64,000 bases of DNA from NCBI GenBank assembly GCA_025355995.1, contig JANXYQ010000096.1, positions 46,147 through 110,146 of the forward strand, read 5' to 3'. Position 1 is the stretch's first letter. Each line of letters opens with the position of its first letter. Positions 47,965-58,295 of this stretch are shown one piece after another. A program made the position numbers and the translations under genes. Below the pieces are notes generated by a model, which made no database searches, was not told where the DNA came from, and saw nothing but the letters and a program-made list of their open reading frames with translations. The stretch comes from Spirochaetaceae bacterium (lineage in GTDB: Bacteria > Spirochaetota > Spirochaetia > Treponematales > Rectinemataceae).

Positions 47965-48636
47965 ATGGCTGAAGCAAAAGCTAAACCGGAAGTGAACGCC
48001 AAGGCCGCGGAGGCCGCCGAGAAGAAGAAGGCGAAGGCCGCGGCGGCCGCCGAGAAGAAGTCGGGTGGCGAGAGCGCGCCCCTTCCGAAGGGCTACGTGC
48101 CCCGCCTCCAGAAGATCTACCGCGAGAAGATCGCGCCCGAGATCTTCACAGAGTTCGCGTACGACTCGATGATGCAGGTTCCCCGCTTCGTCAAGGTCGT
48201 GGTGTCCATGGGCGTCGGCGAGGCCAAGGAGAACAAGAAGCTCCTGGACGCCGCCGTCGAGGACCTCGCGCAGATCACCGGGCAGCACGCCGTGAAGACG
48301 AAGGCGAAGAAGTCGATCGCCACCTTCAAGATCCGGCAGGGCCAGGAGATCGGGGCGAGGGTCACCCTTCGCGGGCACATGATGTGGGAGTTCCTCGACA
48401 GGCTGATGAACGTCTCGCTCCCCCGCGTCAAGGATTTCCGCGGAGTCAATCCCAACGCCTTCGACGGGCACGGGAATTACTCGCTCGGGCTGACGGAGCA
48501 GATCATCTTCCCAGAGATCGACTTCGACAAGATCGAGAAGATCATGGGGCTCAATATCGCGATAGTCACGACCGCCCGGAACGACAAGGAGGCCAAAAGC
48601 CTCCTCGCCAAGATGGGCATGCCCTTCAGGAAATAA
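47965..48636 (+). CDS. rplE: 50S ribosomal protein L5 with N-terminal extension
   Basis: A 223-residue L5. The normal domain begins near residue 45 ([19 protein letters not shown]) and contains [20 protein letters not shown] and [20 protein letters not shown]. The first 44 residues are a Lys/Ala/Glu-rich extension ([19 protein letters not shown]) that is absent from E. coli L5 (about 179 residues). The ATG follows the rplX stop by one base. Confidence 0.95.
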   Translation: MAEAKAKPEVNAKAAEAAEKKKAKAAAAAEKKSGGESAPLPKGYVPRLQKIYREKIAPEIFTEFAYDSMMQVPRFVKVVVSMGVGEAKENKKLLDAAVEDLAQITGQHAVKTKAKKSIATFKIRQGQEIGARVTLRGHMMWEFLDRLMNVSLPRVKDFRGVNPNAFDGHGNYSLGLTEQIIFPEIDFDKIEKIMGLNIAIVTTARNDKEAKSLLAKMGMPFRK

Positions 48637-48649
48637 GGAAGGCCGAAAT

Positions 48650-48835
48650 ATGGCACGCAAGGCGATGATTCTAAAGGCTCTTAAGAAGCCGAAGTACTCG
48701 ACCCGATTGGTCCGGCGCTGCAAGGTCTGCGGGCGAGCGCGCGGATACCTTCGGAAGTTCGACATGTGCAGGATCTGCTTCCGGAAGTACGCTTCCGAGG
48801 GCCTGATCCCCGGCGTGACGAAGTCGAGCTGGTAG
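48650..48835 (+). CDS. rpsZ: 30S ribosomal protein S14, zinc type
   Basis: A 61-residue short S14 with C24-x2-C27 ([12 protein letters not shown]) and C40-x2-C43 ([12 protein letters not shown]), the zinc-binding form. It ends [11 protein letters not shown] as usual. Confidence 0.96.
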   Translation: MARKAMILKALKKPKYSTRLVRRCKVCGRARGYLRKFDMCRICFRKYASEGLIPGVTKSSW

Positions 48836-48844
48836 GAGGTAGCG

Positions 48845-49243
48845 ATGAGCGTTTCCGATCCCATCGCGGACATGCTGACGAAAATCCGCAACGCGAGTTC
48901 GGCTCGTCACGAGAAGGTCGACATCCCGACCTCTAAGCTGAAGCTCGAGATAGTGAAGATCCTCAAGACCGAGGGTTTCATTAAGAACTTCAAGAAGATC
49001 CAGGCGGAGGGCTCCAACGTCATCCGCATATTCCTGAAGTACGACGACGCGAACGACCCCGTCATCCACGGCGTGGAGAAGGTGTCCCGGCCCGGCCGGC
49101 GCGTGTACTCCGGGTACAAGGAGCTCCCCCGCGTCTTCAACGGCTATGGCACCCTCATCGTCTCGACCTCCGAAGGCGTGACGACCGGGCGCAAGGCCGT
49201 CGAGAAGAAGGTGGGCGGCGAGCTCATCTGCACCGTCTGGTGA
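48845..49243 (+). CDS. rpsH: 30S ribosomal protein S8
   Basis: A 132-residue S8: [40 protein letters not shown] and [20 protein letters not shown]. In E. coli S8 represses the spc operon. Confidence 0.97.
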   Translation: MSVSDPIADMLTKIRNASSARHEKVDIPTSKLKLEIVKILKTEGFIKNFKKIQAEGSNVIRIFLKYDDANDPVIHGVEKVSRPGRRVYSGYKELPRVFNGYGTLIVSTSEGVTTGRKAVEKKVGGELICTVW

Positions 49244-49256
49244 CCGGGAGAAAGAC

Positions 49257-49799
49257 ATGTCGAGAATAGGTATAAAGCCGGTTCCAGTGCCCGCGGGCGT
49301 CAAGGTCATTGTTTCGAGCGACCTCGTCACCGTAGAGGGCCCGAAGGGCAAGCTTGCCCAGTCCTACGTCGACGAGGTGGAGATAGCCGTGAAGGGCGCC
49401 ACCGTCGTCGTGACGAGGAAGTCCGATTCGAAGCAGGCGAGGGCCTACCACGGTCTCTACCGCAACCTCGTCAACAACATGGTCGTCGGCGTGTCGGCCG
49501 GCTTCACGAGGTCGCTCGTGATCAACGGCGTCGGCTACCGAGCGGAGCTGCAGGGCAAGGTCCTGATCCTCAGCCTCGGTTACTCGACGGACTTCGCCGT
49601 CGCGGTTCCCGAGGGCCTCGCGGCCGTCGTCGAGGCCAACGGCCAGAAGATCTTGATCTCAGGGCACGACCGCCAGCTGGTGGGCAAGTTCGCGAGCGAG
49701 ATCAGGAGCCTTCGGCTTCCCGAGCCCTACAAGGGCAAGGGCATCAGGTACGAGGAAGAGAAGATCAGGAAGAAGGTCGGAAAGACCGGCGTGAAGTGA
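49257..49799 (+). CDS. rplF: 50S ribosomal protein L6
   Basis: A 180-residue L6: [17 protein letters not shown], the central [18 protein letters not shown] segment and the C-terminal [20 protein letters not shown]. Confidence 0.98.
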   Translation: MSRIGIKPVPVPAGVKVIVSSDLVTVEGPKGKLAQSYVDEVEIAVKGATVVVTRKSDSKQARAYHGLYRNLVNNMVVGVSAGFTRSLVINGVGYRAELQGKVLILSLGYSTDFAVAVPEGLAAVVEANGQKILISGHDRQLVGKFASEIRSLRLPEPYKGKGIRYEEEKIRKKVGKTGVK

Positions 49800-49809
49800 G
49801 GCCGAGAAT

Positions 49810-50175
49810 ATGAGCGTCAAGGAACTGAGCGACAAGCTCCGCAAGCGGGGACAGCGCAAGCTGCACGTCCGCAAGACCCTCTCCGGCACGCCGGAGAAGC
49901 CGAGGATGACCGTTTACAAGTCGAACAAGTACCTGTACGTGCAGGTCGTCGACGACGTCGCCGGCGCCACGCTCGCCTCCGCATCGTCCCTCGAGGAATC
50001 CCTGAAGGGCTTCAAGAGGAACGTGGGCGGCGCCGCGAAGCTGGGCGAGGAGATCGGGAAGCGGCTCAAGGAAAAGAACGTTGCCGTCGTGGTCTTCGAC
50101 CGCAACGGCTACAAGTACCACGGCATAGTGAAAGCCATCGCCGACGGCGCCCGCAAGGCCGGGATCACGTTCTAG
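49810..50175 (+). CDS. rplR: 50S ribosomal protein L18
   Basis: A 121-residue L18, the 5S rRNA binder: GTPEKPRMTVYKSNKYLYVQ and VVFDRNGYKYHGIVKAIADG. Confidence 0.97.
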   Translation: MSVKELSDKLRKRGQRKLHVRKTLSGTPEKPRMTVYKSNKYLYVQVVDDVAGATLASASSLEESLKGFKRNVGGAAKLGEEIGKRLKEKNVAVVVFDRNGYKYHGIVKAIADGARKAGITF

Positions 50176-50184
50176 GGGGACGGC

Positions 50185-50706
50185 GTGGATAACAGAGACA
50201 ATAGAGGACGACGAGACGACTCCGGTCGCGATAATTTCATGGAGAAGCTGGTCAAGCTCAACAGGACGGCGAAGGTCGTCAAGGGCGGGCGCTCTTTCAG
50301 CTTCTCGGCGCTTACCGTGGTGGGAGACCGCCAGGGCATGGTGGGCTTCGGCTTCGGCAAGGCGAAGGTCGTCACCGAGGCGATCCGCAAGAGCATCGAG
50401 CGGGCCAAGCGGGTGATGATCAAGCTGCCGGTCAAGAACGGCACGATCCCCCACGAGGTGGTCGGCGAGTACAAGGCGACGCACGTCCTCCTGAAGCCGG
50501 CCTGCCCGGGCTCGGGGATCATCGCCGGCGGGCCCGTCCGCGCCATCATGGAGGCGGGCGGCGTAACCGACGTCCTCTCCAAGTGCGTGGGCTCGCGCAG
50601 CTCGATCAATATCGTGCGCGCCGTGTTCGACGGCGTCGACAACATGATGGACGCCAAGACCGTGGCCAAGAACCGCGGCAAGACGCTCAAAGACCTGTGG
50701 GGTTAA
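50185..50706 (+). CDS. rpsE: 30S ribosomal protein S5, GTG start
   Basis: A 173-residue S5: VVKGGRSFSFSALTVVGDRQ and PGSGIIAGGPVRAIMEAGGV. The N-terminus (DNRDNRGRRDDSGRD) is Arg/Asp/Asn-rich. The start is GTG with AGGGGGA upstream. Confidence 0.96.
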   Translation: MDNRDNRGRRDDSGRDNFMEKLVKLNRTAKVVKGGRSFSFSALTVVGDRQGMVGFGFGKAKVVTEAIRKSIERAKRVMIKLPVKNGTIPHEVVGEYKATHVLLKPACPGSGIIAGGPVRAIMEAGGVTDVLSKCVGSRSSINIVRAVFDGVDNMMDAKTVAKNRGKTLKDLWG

Positions 50707-50711
50707 GTACG

Positions 50712-50897
50712 ATGGCTAAGAAAATCGAGATTACCTTGGTCAAGAGCTGCATCCACCAGAAGCCGGAGAAGCGCGCCACGGTGCGCTCCCTCGGCCTGCG
50801 TAAGATCAGCTCCAAGACCGTACAAGAGGCCACGCCCGCCATCCTCGGGATGGTGCGGGCCGTGCAGCACCTCGTATCAGTGAAGGAGATCGAGTGA
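50712..50897 (+). CDS. rpmD: 50S ribosomal protein L30
   Basis: A 61-residue L30: KKIEITLVKSCIHQKPEKRA then LGLRKISSKTVQEATPAILG. The ATG lies 5 bases after the rpsE stop; its TGA overlaps the rplO ATG. Confidence 0.96.
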   Translation: MAKKIEITLVKSCIHQKPEKRATVRSLGLRKISSKTVQEATPAILGMVRAVQHLVSVKEIE

Positions 50898-51370
50898 TGG
50901 CCGACTTCAACCTGCACGCGCCGGACGGCGCCACCAAGAAGCGGCGGAGGGTCGGGCGGGGCCAGAGCTCCGGCCTCGGCACCACCGCCGGCAAGGGAAA
51001 CAAGGGCCAGCAGTCGCGTTCCGGCGGCAAGACCTACCCGGGCTTCGAGGGCGGGCAGATGCCCCTGTACAGGCGTCTGCCGCACAGGGGCTTCACTAAC
51101 ACCTCCTTCAAGAAGCACTGGCAGATCGTGAACCTCGAGCAGCTCGACGACAAATTCTCGGCCGGCGAGATCGTGGACGGGGCCTCCCTGCTCGCGAAGC
51201 GCCTGGTCAAGAAGTCCGAGGCTCTCATCAAGATCCTCGGCGACGGCAGCATAACGAAGGCGCTCACGTTCCAGGTGGACAAGGTCTCCGCCGCGGCGAG
51301 GGCGAAGATCGAGAAGGCCGGCGGCAAGGTCGAGACGCCTTCGGGCGACGCGACGGTCGACGGCGCCTGA
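50897..51370 (+). CDS. rplO: 50S ribosomal protein L15
   Basis: A 157-residue L15: KRRRVGRGQSSGLGTTAGKG, SRSGGKTYPGFEGGQMPLYR and RLPHRGF. The ATG overlaps the rpmD stop by one base (TGATG); a GTG one codon upstream is less likely. Confidence 0.97.
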   Translation: MADFNLHAPDGATKKRRRVGRGQSSGLGTTAGKGNKGQQSRSGGKTYPGFEGGQMPLYRRLPHRGFTNTSFKKHWQIVNLEQLDDKFSAGEIVDGASLLAKRLVKKSEALIKILGDGSITKALTFQVDKVSAAARAKIEKAGGKVETPSGDATVDGA

Positions 51371-51395
51371 TAGGCGCGAAGGGCGGATTGAAACC

Positions 51396-52715
51396 ATGGC
51401 GAGCAACGCGTTCATCGACATATTCCGCGTAAAAGAGTTGAGGCAGCGGATCCTCTACACCCTCATGTGGTTAGCGCTGTTCCGTCTCGGCACCTTCCTG
51501 CCGATACCGGGGATCAACGCGAGCGCATTGCAGTCCTACTTCGCTGCCCAGAACAGCTCGTCCGGCGGCATCACGGACTACCTCGACTTCTTCGCGGGCG
51601 GAGCGTTCAAGAACTTCTCGCTCTTCATGCTCGGCGTCATGCCCTACATCAGCATGCAGATCATCATGCAGCTGATGCTGGTCGTGTCCCCCAAGCTCAA
51701 GAAGGTATCCGAGGAAGACGGCGGTAAGAAGAAGATCGCGCGCTGGACCAGGATGGGCACAGTGATCGTCACCATCGTCGAGTCCTACTCGATAACGATT
51801 TGGGCTGACCGCATCCCCAACGCGATAACCATGGCCCGCCTGCCCTACACCCTCGTCGCCATCCTGACCGTTACGACGGGATCGATGTTCCTCATCTGGA
51901 TCGGCGAGCAGATCACCAAGCGCGGCATCGGGAACGGCGTCTCGCTCCTGATCTTCGCGGGCATCGTGGCGCGCCTCCCCAACGGGCTCTTCGAGCTCTA
52001 CCGGAAGATCCAGCGCGACGAGCTCAACGCGATCTACGCGATCGTCGTCCTCGCGATGTTCGTCCTGGTCGTCGTCATGGTCATATTCGAGCAGCAAGGC
52101 CAAAGGAAGATACCGGTAAACTACGCCAAGCGCGTCGTCGGCCGGCGGATGTACGGGGCCCAGAACACCTACATCCCCTTCAAGATTAACCCCTCGGGGG
52201 TAATCCCCGTCATCTTCGCCAGCTCGATACTCACCTTCCCTCTCCAGATCTCCTCGACCCTGGGCGTCCAGGCGAAATGGCTCCGGGACTTCTCCTACTT
52301 CCTCAGGCCGAGCGGCTTCTGGTACAACCTGCTCTACGTGGCGCTGATCATCTTCTTCGCGTACTTCTACACGCAGGTTACGCTGAACCCTCAGCAGATC
52401 TCCAAGAACATCCGCGAGAACGGCGGCTCCATTCCCGGCATCCGTTCCGAGAAGATGGAAGAGCACCTCACCAGGATCCTCAACCGGATCATCCTGCCGG
52501 GCTCGATCTACCTGGGCTTCATCGCCCTCATACCCTCGCTGGTCCAGACCATGTTCGGGTTCCCGAGCCAATTGGCCTACCTCCTGGGCGGCACGTCGCT
52601 CCTGATCCTCGTCGGCGTGGACCTGGACACGATGTCGCAGATAAACGCCCTTTTGAAGATGCACCATCACGAGGGCCTGACCCGCAAGGGCCATATCAGG
52701 TCGAGGAACCTGTAG
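51396..52715 (+). CDS. secY: Preprotein translocase subunit SecY
   Basis: A 439-residue channel with ten membrane spans. [13 protein letters not shown] near 28 leads into the plug region; [20 protein letters not shown] and [19 protein letters not shown] are conserved; the cytoplasmic C-terminal loop and end ([20 protein letters not shown]) are longer and more basic than in E. coli. With SecE above it forms the Sec export pore. It lies between rplO and rpmJ, with no adk or map gene inserted. Confidence 0.97.
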   Translation: MASNAFIDIFRVKELRQRILYTLMWLALFRLGTFLPIPGINASALQSYFAAQNSSSGGITDYLDFFAGGAFKNFSLFMLGVMPYISMQIIMQLMLVVSPKLKKVSEEDGGKKKIARWTRMGTVIVTIVESYSITIWADRIPNAITMARLPYTLVAILTVTTGSMFLIWIGEQITKRGIGNGVSLLIFAGIVARLPNGLFELYRKIQRDELNAIYAIVVLAMFVLVVVMVIFEQQGQRKIPVNYAKRVVGRRMYGAQNTYIPFKINPSGVIPVIFASSILTFPLQISSTLGVQAKWLRDFSYFLRPSGFWYNLLYVALIIFFAYFYTQVTLNPQQISKNIRENGGSIPGIRSEKMEEHLTRILNRIILPGSIYLGFIALIPSLVQTMFGFPSQLAYLLGGTSLLILVGVDLDTMSQINALLKMHHHEGLTRKGHIRSRNL

Positions 52716-52755
52716 ATTCTTTCGCCGAAAAGGCTTACAATCCGAGGAGATTGGC

Positions 52756-52869
52756 ATGAAAGTAAGGACGAGCGTCAAGAAAATATGCGACAAGTGCAAG
52801 GTGATCCGCCGCGACGGCATCGTAAGGATCATCTGCGAGAACCCCAAGCACAAGCAGAAGCAAGGCTGA
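52756..52869 (+). CDS. rpmJ: 50S ribosomal protein L36
   Basis: A 37-residue protein, [20 protein letters not shown] onward, with zinc ligands C11, C14, C27 and H32 ([12 protein letters not shown]). It is preceded by GAGGAGATT. This is the zinc-binding form. Confidence 0.96.
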   Translation: MKVRTSVKKICDKCKVIRRDGIVRIICENPKHKQKQG

Positions 52870-52885
52870 GGGGAGGAGGTAGTCC

Positions 52886-53257
52886 ATGGCACGTATAGCG
52901 GGAGTCGACCTCCCCAACAAGCACGTCGAGGTCGCCTTGACCTACATCTTCGGGCTAGGGCGCTCCAGCGCCCGCAAGATCTGCGAGGCCACGAAGGTCG
53001 AGCCGAACAAGAAGATGAACGACCTCTCCAACGAGGAGCTGGCCGAGCTCCGCAAGATCATCGAGAACGACTATAAGGTCGAGGGCCGCCTCCGCTCCGA
53101 GACCGCGCTGAATATCAAGCGCCTCATGGACATAGGATGCTATCGCGGGCTTCGCCACCGCAGGGGGCTGCCGGTCAACGGGCAGCGCACCAGGACCAAC
53201 GCGCGAACCCGCAAGGGCAAGCGGAAGACCGTGGCGAACAAGAAGAAGGCAGTCTAA
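52886..53257 (+). CDS. rpsM: 30S ribosomal protein S13
   Basis: A 123-residue S13: [20 protein letters not shown] and the basic tail [20 protein letters not shown] that contacts P-site tRNA. GGAGGAGG precedes the ATG. Confidence 0.98.
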   Translation: MARIAGVDLPNKHVEVALTYIFGLGRSSARKICEATKVEPNKKMNDLSNEELAELRKIIENDYKVEGRLRSETALNIKRLMDIGCYRGLRHRRGLPVNGQRTRTNARTRKGKRKTVANKKKAV

Positions 53258-53294
53258 CGCTACGTTAGGCTAAGCAAGGCTAAGGAGAGCGAAC

Positions 53295-53675
53295 GTGGCA
53301 GTCGCCAAGAAGAAGAAAGAGAAGAAGAGCGTATACGAGGGCAACGTCTACATTCAGGCGACCTTCAACAATACGATCATCACGATCACCGACCTCAACG
53401 GCAACGCGATCTCGTGGTCCTCGTCGGGAGTCCACCAGTTCCGCGGGGCGAAGAAGTCCACCCCCTTCGCCGCCCAGACCGTAGCGGAGACGGCGGTGCA
53501 GAAGGCCCTCACCGTCGGTCTTCGAGAGGTACACGTATACGTGAAGGGGCCGGGCGTCGGCCGCGAGTCGGCGATACGCCAGCTCGGCGCTCTCGGCCTA
53601 AAGGTCAAGAGCATCAACGACGTGACGCCCATCCCCCACAATGGTTGCCGGCCGCGCAAGGCCCGGCGCATCTAA
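53295..53675 (+). CDS. rpsK: 30S ribosomal protein S11
   Basis: A 126-residue S11: [20 protein letters not shown] and the C-terminal [18 protein letters not shown]. The N-terminus carries a short Lys-rich stretch (AKKKKEKKS). Confidence 0.97.
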   Translation: MAVAKKKKEKKSVYEGNVYIQATFNNTIITITDLNGNAISWSSSGVHQFRGAKKSTPFAAQTVAETAVQKALTVGLREVHVYVKGPGVGRESAIRQLGALGLKVKSINDVTPIPHNGCRPRKARRI

Positions 53676-53691
53676 CTAAGGGGTATAAACG

Positions 53692-54327
53692 ATGGCGCGA
53701 TACACTGGACCAGTATGCCGGCTATGCCGGACCGAGCAGCAGAAGCTGTTCCTCAAGGGCAACCGCTGCAAGAGCGACAAGTGCCCGATCAACCGCAAGG
53801 CACTTCCCCCCGGGAAGGCGCCGAAGTCCCGCCAGGCAAAGCGGTCGGACTACGCGGTGCAGCTTCGCGAGAAGCAGAAGCTCAAGAGGACCTACGGCCT
53901 GATGGAAACGCAATTCCGCAACACCTTCGAGAAGGCGCTGAGGATGAGCGGCAAGACGGGCGAGAACCTCTTCGGCCTCCTCGAGCGCAGGCTCGACACC
54001 GTGGTATACCGGATGCGATTCGCGTCCTCCAGGGCGCAGTCGAGGCAGCTCGTGCTCCACGGGCACATCGCCGTGAACGGCAAGCGCGTGGACGTCCCGA
54101 GCTTCATCGTGAAGCCGGGCGACCAGGTCGCGGTGCACCCGACCTCCAAGAAGCTCGGCATCTTCAAGGACGCCCTTCAGGAATTCAGCCGCTCGGGCGT
54201 CATGCCCTGGCTCGAGGTCGATCCCGATAACATGGTCGGTAAGTTCAACGCGATTCCTCATCGCCAGGACATCACCGATATGGCCGACATCCGCGAGCAG
54301 CTCGTCGTAGAGCTCTACTCGAAGTAA
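53692..54327 (+). CDS. rpsD: 30S ribosomal protein S4, zinc type
   Basis: A 211-residue S4 with an N-terminal Cys4 cluster (C9-x2-C12, C26-x4-C31), the S4 RNA-binding domain ([20 protein letters not shown]) and the usual order before rpoA. S4 represses the alpha operon in E. coli. Confidence 0.97.
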   Translation: MARYTGPVCRLCRTEQQKLFLKGNRCKSDKCPINRKALPPGKAPKSRQAKRSDYAVQLREKQKLKRTYGLMETQFRNTFEKALRMSGKTGENLFGLLERRLDTVVYRMRFASSRAQSRQLVLHGHIAVNGKRVDVPSFIVKPGDQVAVHPTSKKLGIFKDALQEFSRSGVMPWLEVDPDNMVGKFNAIPHRQDITDMADIREQLVVELYSK

Positions 54328-54336
54328 GGAGCCCAA

Positions 54337-55392
54337 ATGGCGCGGAAGAACCTACTCAAGGGTTTCAAGAGACCCAAGGGAATCACCTACGAGCAGAGCG
54401 AGTCCGGCCCGGACTACGGTAAATTCCTCGCCTATCCGTTCGAGCCGGGCTACGGCACGACAGTCGGTAACACGCTGCGCCGCGTCCTCCTCTCTTCGAT
54501 CCAAGGCTACGCGATCACGGCAGTGCGCATCGTGCGCTACGACTCCGAGGGCGCGCAGCACATCGTGACGAGCGAGTTCGAGACTATCCCGGGCGTCGTA
54601 GAGGATACCATCGAGGTCCTCAACATGCTCAAGCAGGTCAGGATCAAGCTCCCCGACGACGAGGAGCAGGCGACCTTCCTGTACGAGCTCAAGGGGCCGG
54701 GCCCGATCGACGGCGCCTTCTTCCAGAAGGACAAGGCGCTCGAGGTCCTCAACCCCGGGATCAAAATCTGCACCCTCATGGACGACGCCAAGATCGACCT
54801 GGAGATCCAGGTCGACCTCGGCCGCGGCTACGTGCCGTCCGAGGTGAACGAGAAGTACGTGGAGGTAGTCGGGACCATACCGATGGACGCCATCTTCTCG
54901 CCCGTGCGCAAGGTCAAGTTCTCGGTCGAGCCTACGAGGGTCGGCCAGCGCTCGGACTACGACAAGCTGATCCTCGAGGTGTACACCGACGGGACCGTCA
55001 AGCCGGAGGACGCGCTCGCCGAGGCCGCCAAGATAGCCAAGGATCACTTCGCCATCTTCGTCAACTTCGACGAGGGCGAGGCCGGGGCCGACGACGAGAA
55101 CGACGAGGTCGAGGAGAGGGTCAGGCAGATCCTCAACACGCCGGTCGAGGAGCTCGAGCTGTCGGTGCGGAGCTCCAATTGCCTCAAGAACGCCAACATC
55201 AAGACGATAGGCGACCTCACCCGCAAGACGGAGGACGACATCGCCAAGACCCGGAACTTCGGCAAGAAGTCGCTCCAGGAGATAAAGGACAAGCTCAAGG
55301 AATGGAACCTGGGCCTCGGCATGACGGACTATTCCGCGCTGCGCAACTACTTGAAGCTGTCCATGAAGAAGGAAGAGACCGATGAAGCATAA
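54337..55392 (+). CDS. rpoA: RNA polymerase subunit alpha
   Basis: A 351-residue alpha subunit. The N-terminal assembly domain has [20 protein letters not shown]; an acidic linker ([16 protein letters not shown]) joins it to the C-terminal UP-element/activator domain ([24 protein letters not shown]-like [20 protein letters not shown]). The last 11 bases overlap rplQ. Confidence 0.98.
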   Translation: MARKNLLKGFKRPKGITYEQSESGPDYGKFLAYPFEPGYGTTVGNTLRRVLLSSIQGYAITAVRIVRYDSEGAQHIVTSEFETIPGVVEDTIEVLNMLKQVRIKLPDDEEQATFLYELKGPGPIDGAFFQKDKALEVLNPGIKICTLMDDAKIDLEIQVDLGRGYVPSEVNEKYVEVVGTIPMDAIFSPVRKVKFSVEPTRVGQRSDYDKLILEVYTDGTVKPEDALAEAAKIAKDHFAIFVNFDEGEAGADDENDEVEERVRQILNTPVEELELSVRSSNCLKNANIKTIGDLTRKTEDDIAKTRNFGKKSLQEIKDKLKEWNLGLGMTDYSALRNYLKLSMKKEETDEA

Positions 55393-55816
55393 GATCGGAT
55401 TCAACAAGCTCAACATGATGCCGGCCCATCGCAAGGCCACCATCCGCAACATGATGACCGCGCTCTTCGAGCATGAGCGCATCACGACCACGCACGCCAA
55501 GGCCCTCGAGGTCAGGCGCTTCGCCGAGAAGGAAATCACCAGGGCGAAGGTCGACTCCGTCCACTCCCGCCGCATGGTCGCGCGCAAGATCTGGGACGAG
55601 GGAATACTGGCGAAGCTCTTCACGGATATCGCGCCGCGCTTCAAGGAGCGCGCAGGCGGCTATACTCGCATCGTCCGCCTGGGCGAGCGCGCCCACGACG
55701 CCGCCGACATGGTGGTGCTCGAACTGGTCGACCGCAAGGAAGACCCCAAGAAGGTCGAGCGCGAGCAGCGCAAGGCCGAGAAGAAAGCCAAAGAAAAGGC
55801 GCAGGCAAAGGCCTGA
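55382..55816 (+). CDS. rplQ: 50S ribosomal protein L17
   Basis: A 144-residue L17: [20 protein letters not shown] and [20 protein letters not shown]. It overlaps rpoA by 11 bases in another frame. The C-terminal 30 residues are a Lys/Ala/Glu tail, a style shared with L5 and L10 of this genome. Confidence 0.97.
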   Translation: MKHKIGFNKLNMMPAHRKATIRNMMTALFEHERITTTHAKALEVRRFAEKEITRAKVDSVHSRRMVARKIWDEGILAKLFTDIAPRFKERAGGYTRIVRLGERAHDAADMVVLELVDRKEDPKKVEREQRKAEKKAKEKAQAKA

Positions 55817-55833
55817 CCTAGGAGGGATGCAAT

Positions 55834-56022
55834 ATGTCTAAAGCCCACCGTGGGAAGGGTCTGCGCGAAACCGTCGCGCACGGCCGCGGTACCTGCCCCG
55901 TCTGCAAGCGCGAAGGCGTGAAGGTGCTGTACGAGCTGGAGATAGATGGACAGAAGGTCAAGATCTGCAAGACCTGCAAGGCTACGCTCGCCAACAAGAA
56001 GAAAGCCGAGGTCGCCAAGTAA
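55834..56022 (+). CDS. Small zinc-ribbon protein at the end of the alpha operon
   Basis: A 62-residue basic protein with two CxxC pairs, C21-x2-C24 (GTCPVCKREG) and C45-x2-C48 (ICKTCKATLA), giving a zinc-ribbon plan about 20 residues apart. It starts MSKAHRGKGLRETVAHGRG and ends in a Lys-rich tail. No known ribosomal protein matches. A strong AGGAGG (55819-55824) and its place directly before the operon terminator mean it is made together with ribosomal proteins, so a ribosome- or polymerase-linked role is likely but unproven. Confidence 0.85.
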   Translation: MSKAHRGKGLRETVAHGRGTCPVCKREGVKVLYELEIDGQKVKICKTCKATLANKKKAEVAK

Positions 56023-56048
56023 GTTATTGTTCCGAAAATAATTAGCAA

Positions 56049-56079
56049 AGCTCCCGGGCCGATGGCCGCGGGGGCTTTT
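56049..56079 (+). terminator. Terminator of the alpha operon
   Basis: AGCTCCCG pairs with CGGGGGCT (one T-G pair), capped by GGCC-GAT-GGCC, followed by TTTTCT. This marks the end of the ribosomal cluster that begins at tuf. Confidence 0.88.
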
Positions 56080-56122
56080 CTATTAGGGCCGCTGGCGGAA
56101 CCGCCTTTCGATTGGCTCTGAG

Positions 56123-56170
56123 GTACTGATTTGTAATCCAGTACTTAATCGGGAAAAACTACGATATAAT
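56123..56170 (+). promoter_or_regulatory. Promoter of the envelope operon with palindrome
   Basis: TATAAT (56165-56170, perfect -10) is preceded at 17 bases by a weak TACTTA. An imperfect palindrome GTACTGATT-TGT-AATCCAGTAC (56123-56144) overlaps the -35 edge and may be an operator. Confidence 0.6.
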
Positions 56171-56213
56171 CAATTATGTAATGCATCGTCGATTTCTGTA
56201 ATAAAGGATCATT

Positions 56214-58295
56214 ATGATGGCCAGAAACGGGATCAAAGCCTATCTCGTCCTTTGCGTCTTCCTCGCCTTGTGCCTGCGGGCTTTCGCCTCGCCTCAGGTA
56301 AGCGTCCGGGTCGAGCCGCAAGCCTGGATTCCCGCCGGCAATTCCCTGCCCGGTTCGTCGCTCGACCTGTTCAGCGTAGGTTACGGGCTGGATTTGAAGG
56401 CCGACATGTCTTTTTTCGGTTTTCTCAGTCCCTTCGTCGAAGGCGGCATAAACTCGATTCCCTACAACGGGGTCGCGGGCAAGAGCCTGACCTTCGGGCA
56501 GGGCGGCGCGGGCCTGTCGTTCTATGTGTTCCCGATCCCGAGGCTCATGGCGAGGGCCGGGGCGAGCGCCGGAATGGCCTACGCCTGGATCCCCGGCCAA
56601 TCCGGGCCGGCGCCTTATTGGAAGGCCAAGGCCGAGATAGGCGTCCGGGTAAACCCGAGCTTCACCATCCTCGGCAATGCGGGCTACTCCCAGCTGCTCG
56701 GGACCGAGACCCCGATCTACAAGGGCTTCTCCGCCGGACTCATTTTCAATATCGGCATGGACAAGCTGAGAGGCGGGACCTCCGGCCTGGCGACGACGGT
56801 CAAGAAGCAGGAGCAGATTTTCCCCATCGCCTATTATAAGAGCGAGAAGACCCCCATAGCCTTCATGGACCTGACGAACGCCGAGTCCGCTGAGCTGCGC
56901 GAGGTCAAGGTGAGTTTTTCCGCCGGTACCTATACCTCGCGCGAGTCGGTCTGCGCCCAGCTTCCACTGCTCCTGCGCGGGAAGACGGTCGAGATACCGA
57001 TCTACGCCAACTTCAACGACAAGGTCCTCGGCTTCTCCGAGACGACCAAGATACAGGGCGACATCAAGGTCGAGTACAAGATCCTCGATGCCGGCCGGAG
57101 CGTGTCCAAGGCCATTACCGTAGTGTTCAACAACCGCAACGCGGCGACCTGGGCGGACGACCGCGTCATGGCGGCCTTCATCTCGCCCCAGGACCCCGTG
57201 ATGCTCGAGCTCTCCAAATACTTGGCCGGCCTGGTCCGCGTCCATTCCCGGTCCGAGATCGACAAGTTCCTCCAATACGGGATGGGCATGTTCGAGGGCC
57301 TGCGGGTCTATGGCCTGGTCTGGACGGCCGATCCCAACATCCCCTATGTCGACGCGCGCAAGGACGTCACCAAGCTCGCCTATCTGCAGTATCCCTACCA
57401 GACCCTCTCGTATAAATCCGGCGATTCGGACGCCATAGCCTTCGCCCTCGCCGAGGCCCTGGAGTCGGTCGCCGTGCCCGCCGCCATCGCCGCCCTTCCC
57501 GAGGACGTCATCGTCGCCTTCCCCCTCGACATGAACGAGGCACAGGCCAGGACGACCTTCGGCGAGCTCGGCAATTTCATCTTCGATTCCGGCAAGGTGT
57601 GGGTGCCCCTTCGCGCGTCGATGATCCGCGACGGTTTCCTCCGCGCCTGGCAGGCGGGCGCCGATCTCTGGAAGGCCCAGGGCTCCGCGCCGAAGCTGGT
57701 CAAGATAGAGGAGGCGTGGAAGGACTTCTCCCCGATCGCCCTGGCCGACGTCGACTACAAGCCGGCCAAGCCCTCCGAGGAATCGGTGACCCTCGCCTTC
57801 GAGAACGTGCTCGGGCGCTTCGTGACCGCCGAGGTGGAGCCGAAGGCGGCACGCCTCCTGGCCACCATGCAGGGCGAGGGAACCGGCAAGCAGCGCAACG
57901 CCCTGGGCATAGTCTACGCCCAGTACGGCCTCTACGAGCAGGCCAAGGCTGAGTTCGAGAAGGCCGTAGCCAAGGATTACTCGCCCGCCCTCGTCAACCT
58001 GGCCAACGTCGCCTTCCTCCTCAAGGACTACGATACCGCGGCGAGCTACTTCACCAAGGCGCTCTCGGCTCAGCCCGGCAACAAGGCTGCCATGATCGGC
58101 CTCGCGAGGGCTCGCTATGAGCTTGACGCCTACGCCGAGGCGGACGAGCTCTTCGCGCGGGTCAAGGCGGTGGATCCCGCCCTCGCCGAGCGCTACGCCT
58201 ACCTGTCGTCCAAGGTCGACGCGGGCCAGGCGCTCCGCGCCTCATCGGCGGCCGCCGACCGCGGCGGCGGCATGACCTGGGATCAGGGAGAATGA
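56214..58295 (+). CDS. Barrel / degenerate transglutaminase-like / TPR envelope protein
   Basis: A 693-residue exported protein. The signal peptide (residues 1-25, VFLALCLRAFAS) is followed by a strand-rich, barrel-like region to about 190, a beta-sandwich-like region, a transglutaminase-like core near 330-440 and two TPR-like helical repeats near 560-660. It is a paralogue of the next gene, but all putative catalytic positions are changed: Cys to Ser405, His to Asp431, Asp to Pro. It is therefore probably a non-enzymatic partner. A second Met at codon 2 is an alternative start. The stop overlaps the next start (ATGA). Confidence 0.75.
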   Translation: MMARNGIKAYLVLCVFLALCLRAFASPQVSVRVEPQAWIPAGNSLPGSSLDLFSVGYGLDLKADMSFFGFLSPFVEGGINSIPYNGVAGKSLTFGQGGAGLSFYVFPIPRLMARAGASAGMAYAWIPGQSGPAPYWKAKAEIGVRVNPSFTILGNAGYSQLLGTETPIYKGFSAGLIFNIGMDKLRGGTSGLATTVKKQEQIFPIAYYKSEKTPIAFMDLTNAESAELREVKVSFSAGTYTSRESVCAQLPLLLRGKTVEIPIYANFNDKVLGFSETTKIQGDIKVEYKILDAGRSVSKAITVVFNNRNAATWADDRVMAAFISPQDPVMLELSKYLAGLVRVHSRSEIDKFLQYGMGMFEGLRVYGLVWTADPNIPYVDARKDVTKLAYLQYPYQTLSYKSGDSDAIAFALAEALESVAVPAAIAALPEDVIVAFPLDMNEAQARTTFGELGNFIFDSGKVWVPLRASMIRDGFLRAWQAGADLWKAQGSAPKLVKIEEAWKDFSPIALADVDYKPAKPSEESVTLAFENVLGRFVTAEVEPKAARLLATMQGEGTGKQRNALGIVYAQYGLYEQAKAEFEKAVAKDYSPALVNLANVAFLLKDYDTAASYFTKALSAQPGNKAAMIGLARARYELDAYAEADELFARVKAVDPALAERYAYLSSKVDAGQALRASSAAADRGGGMTWDQGE

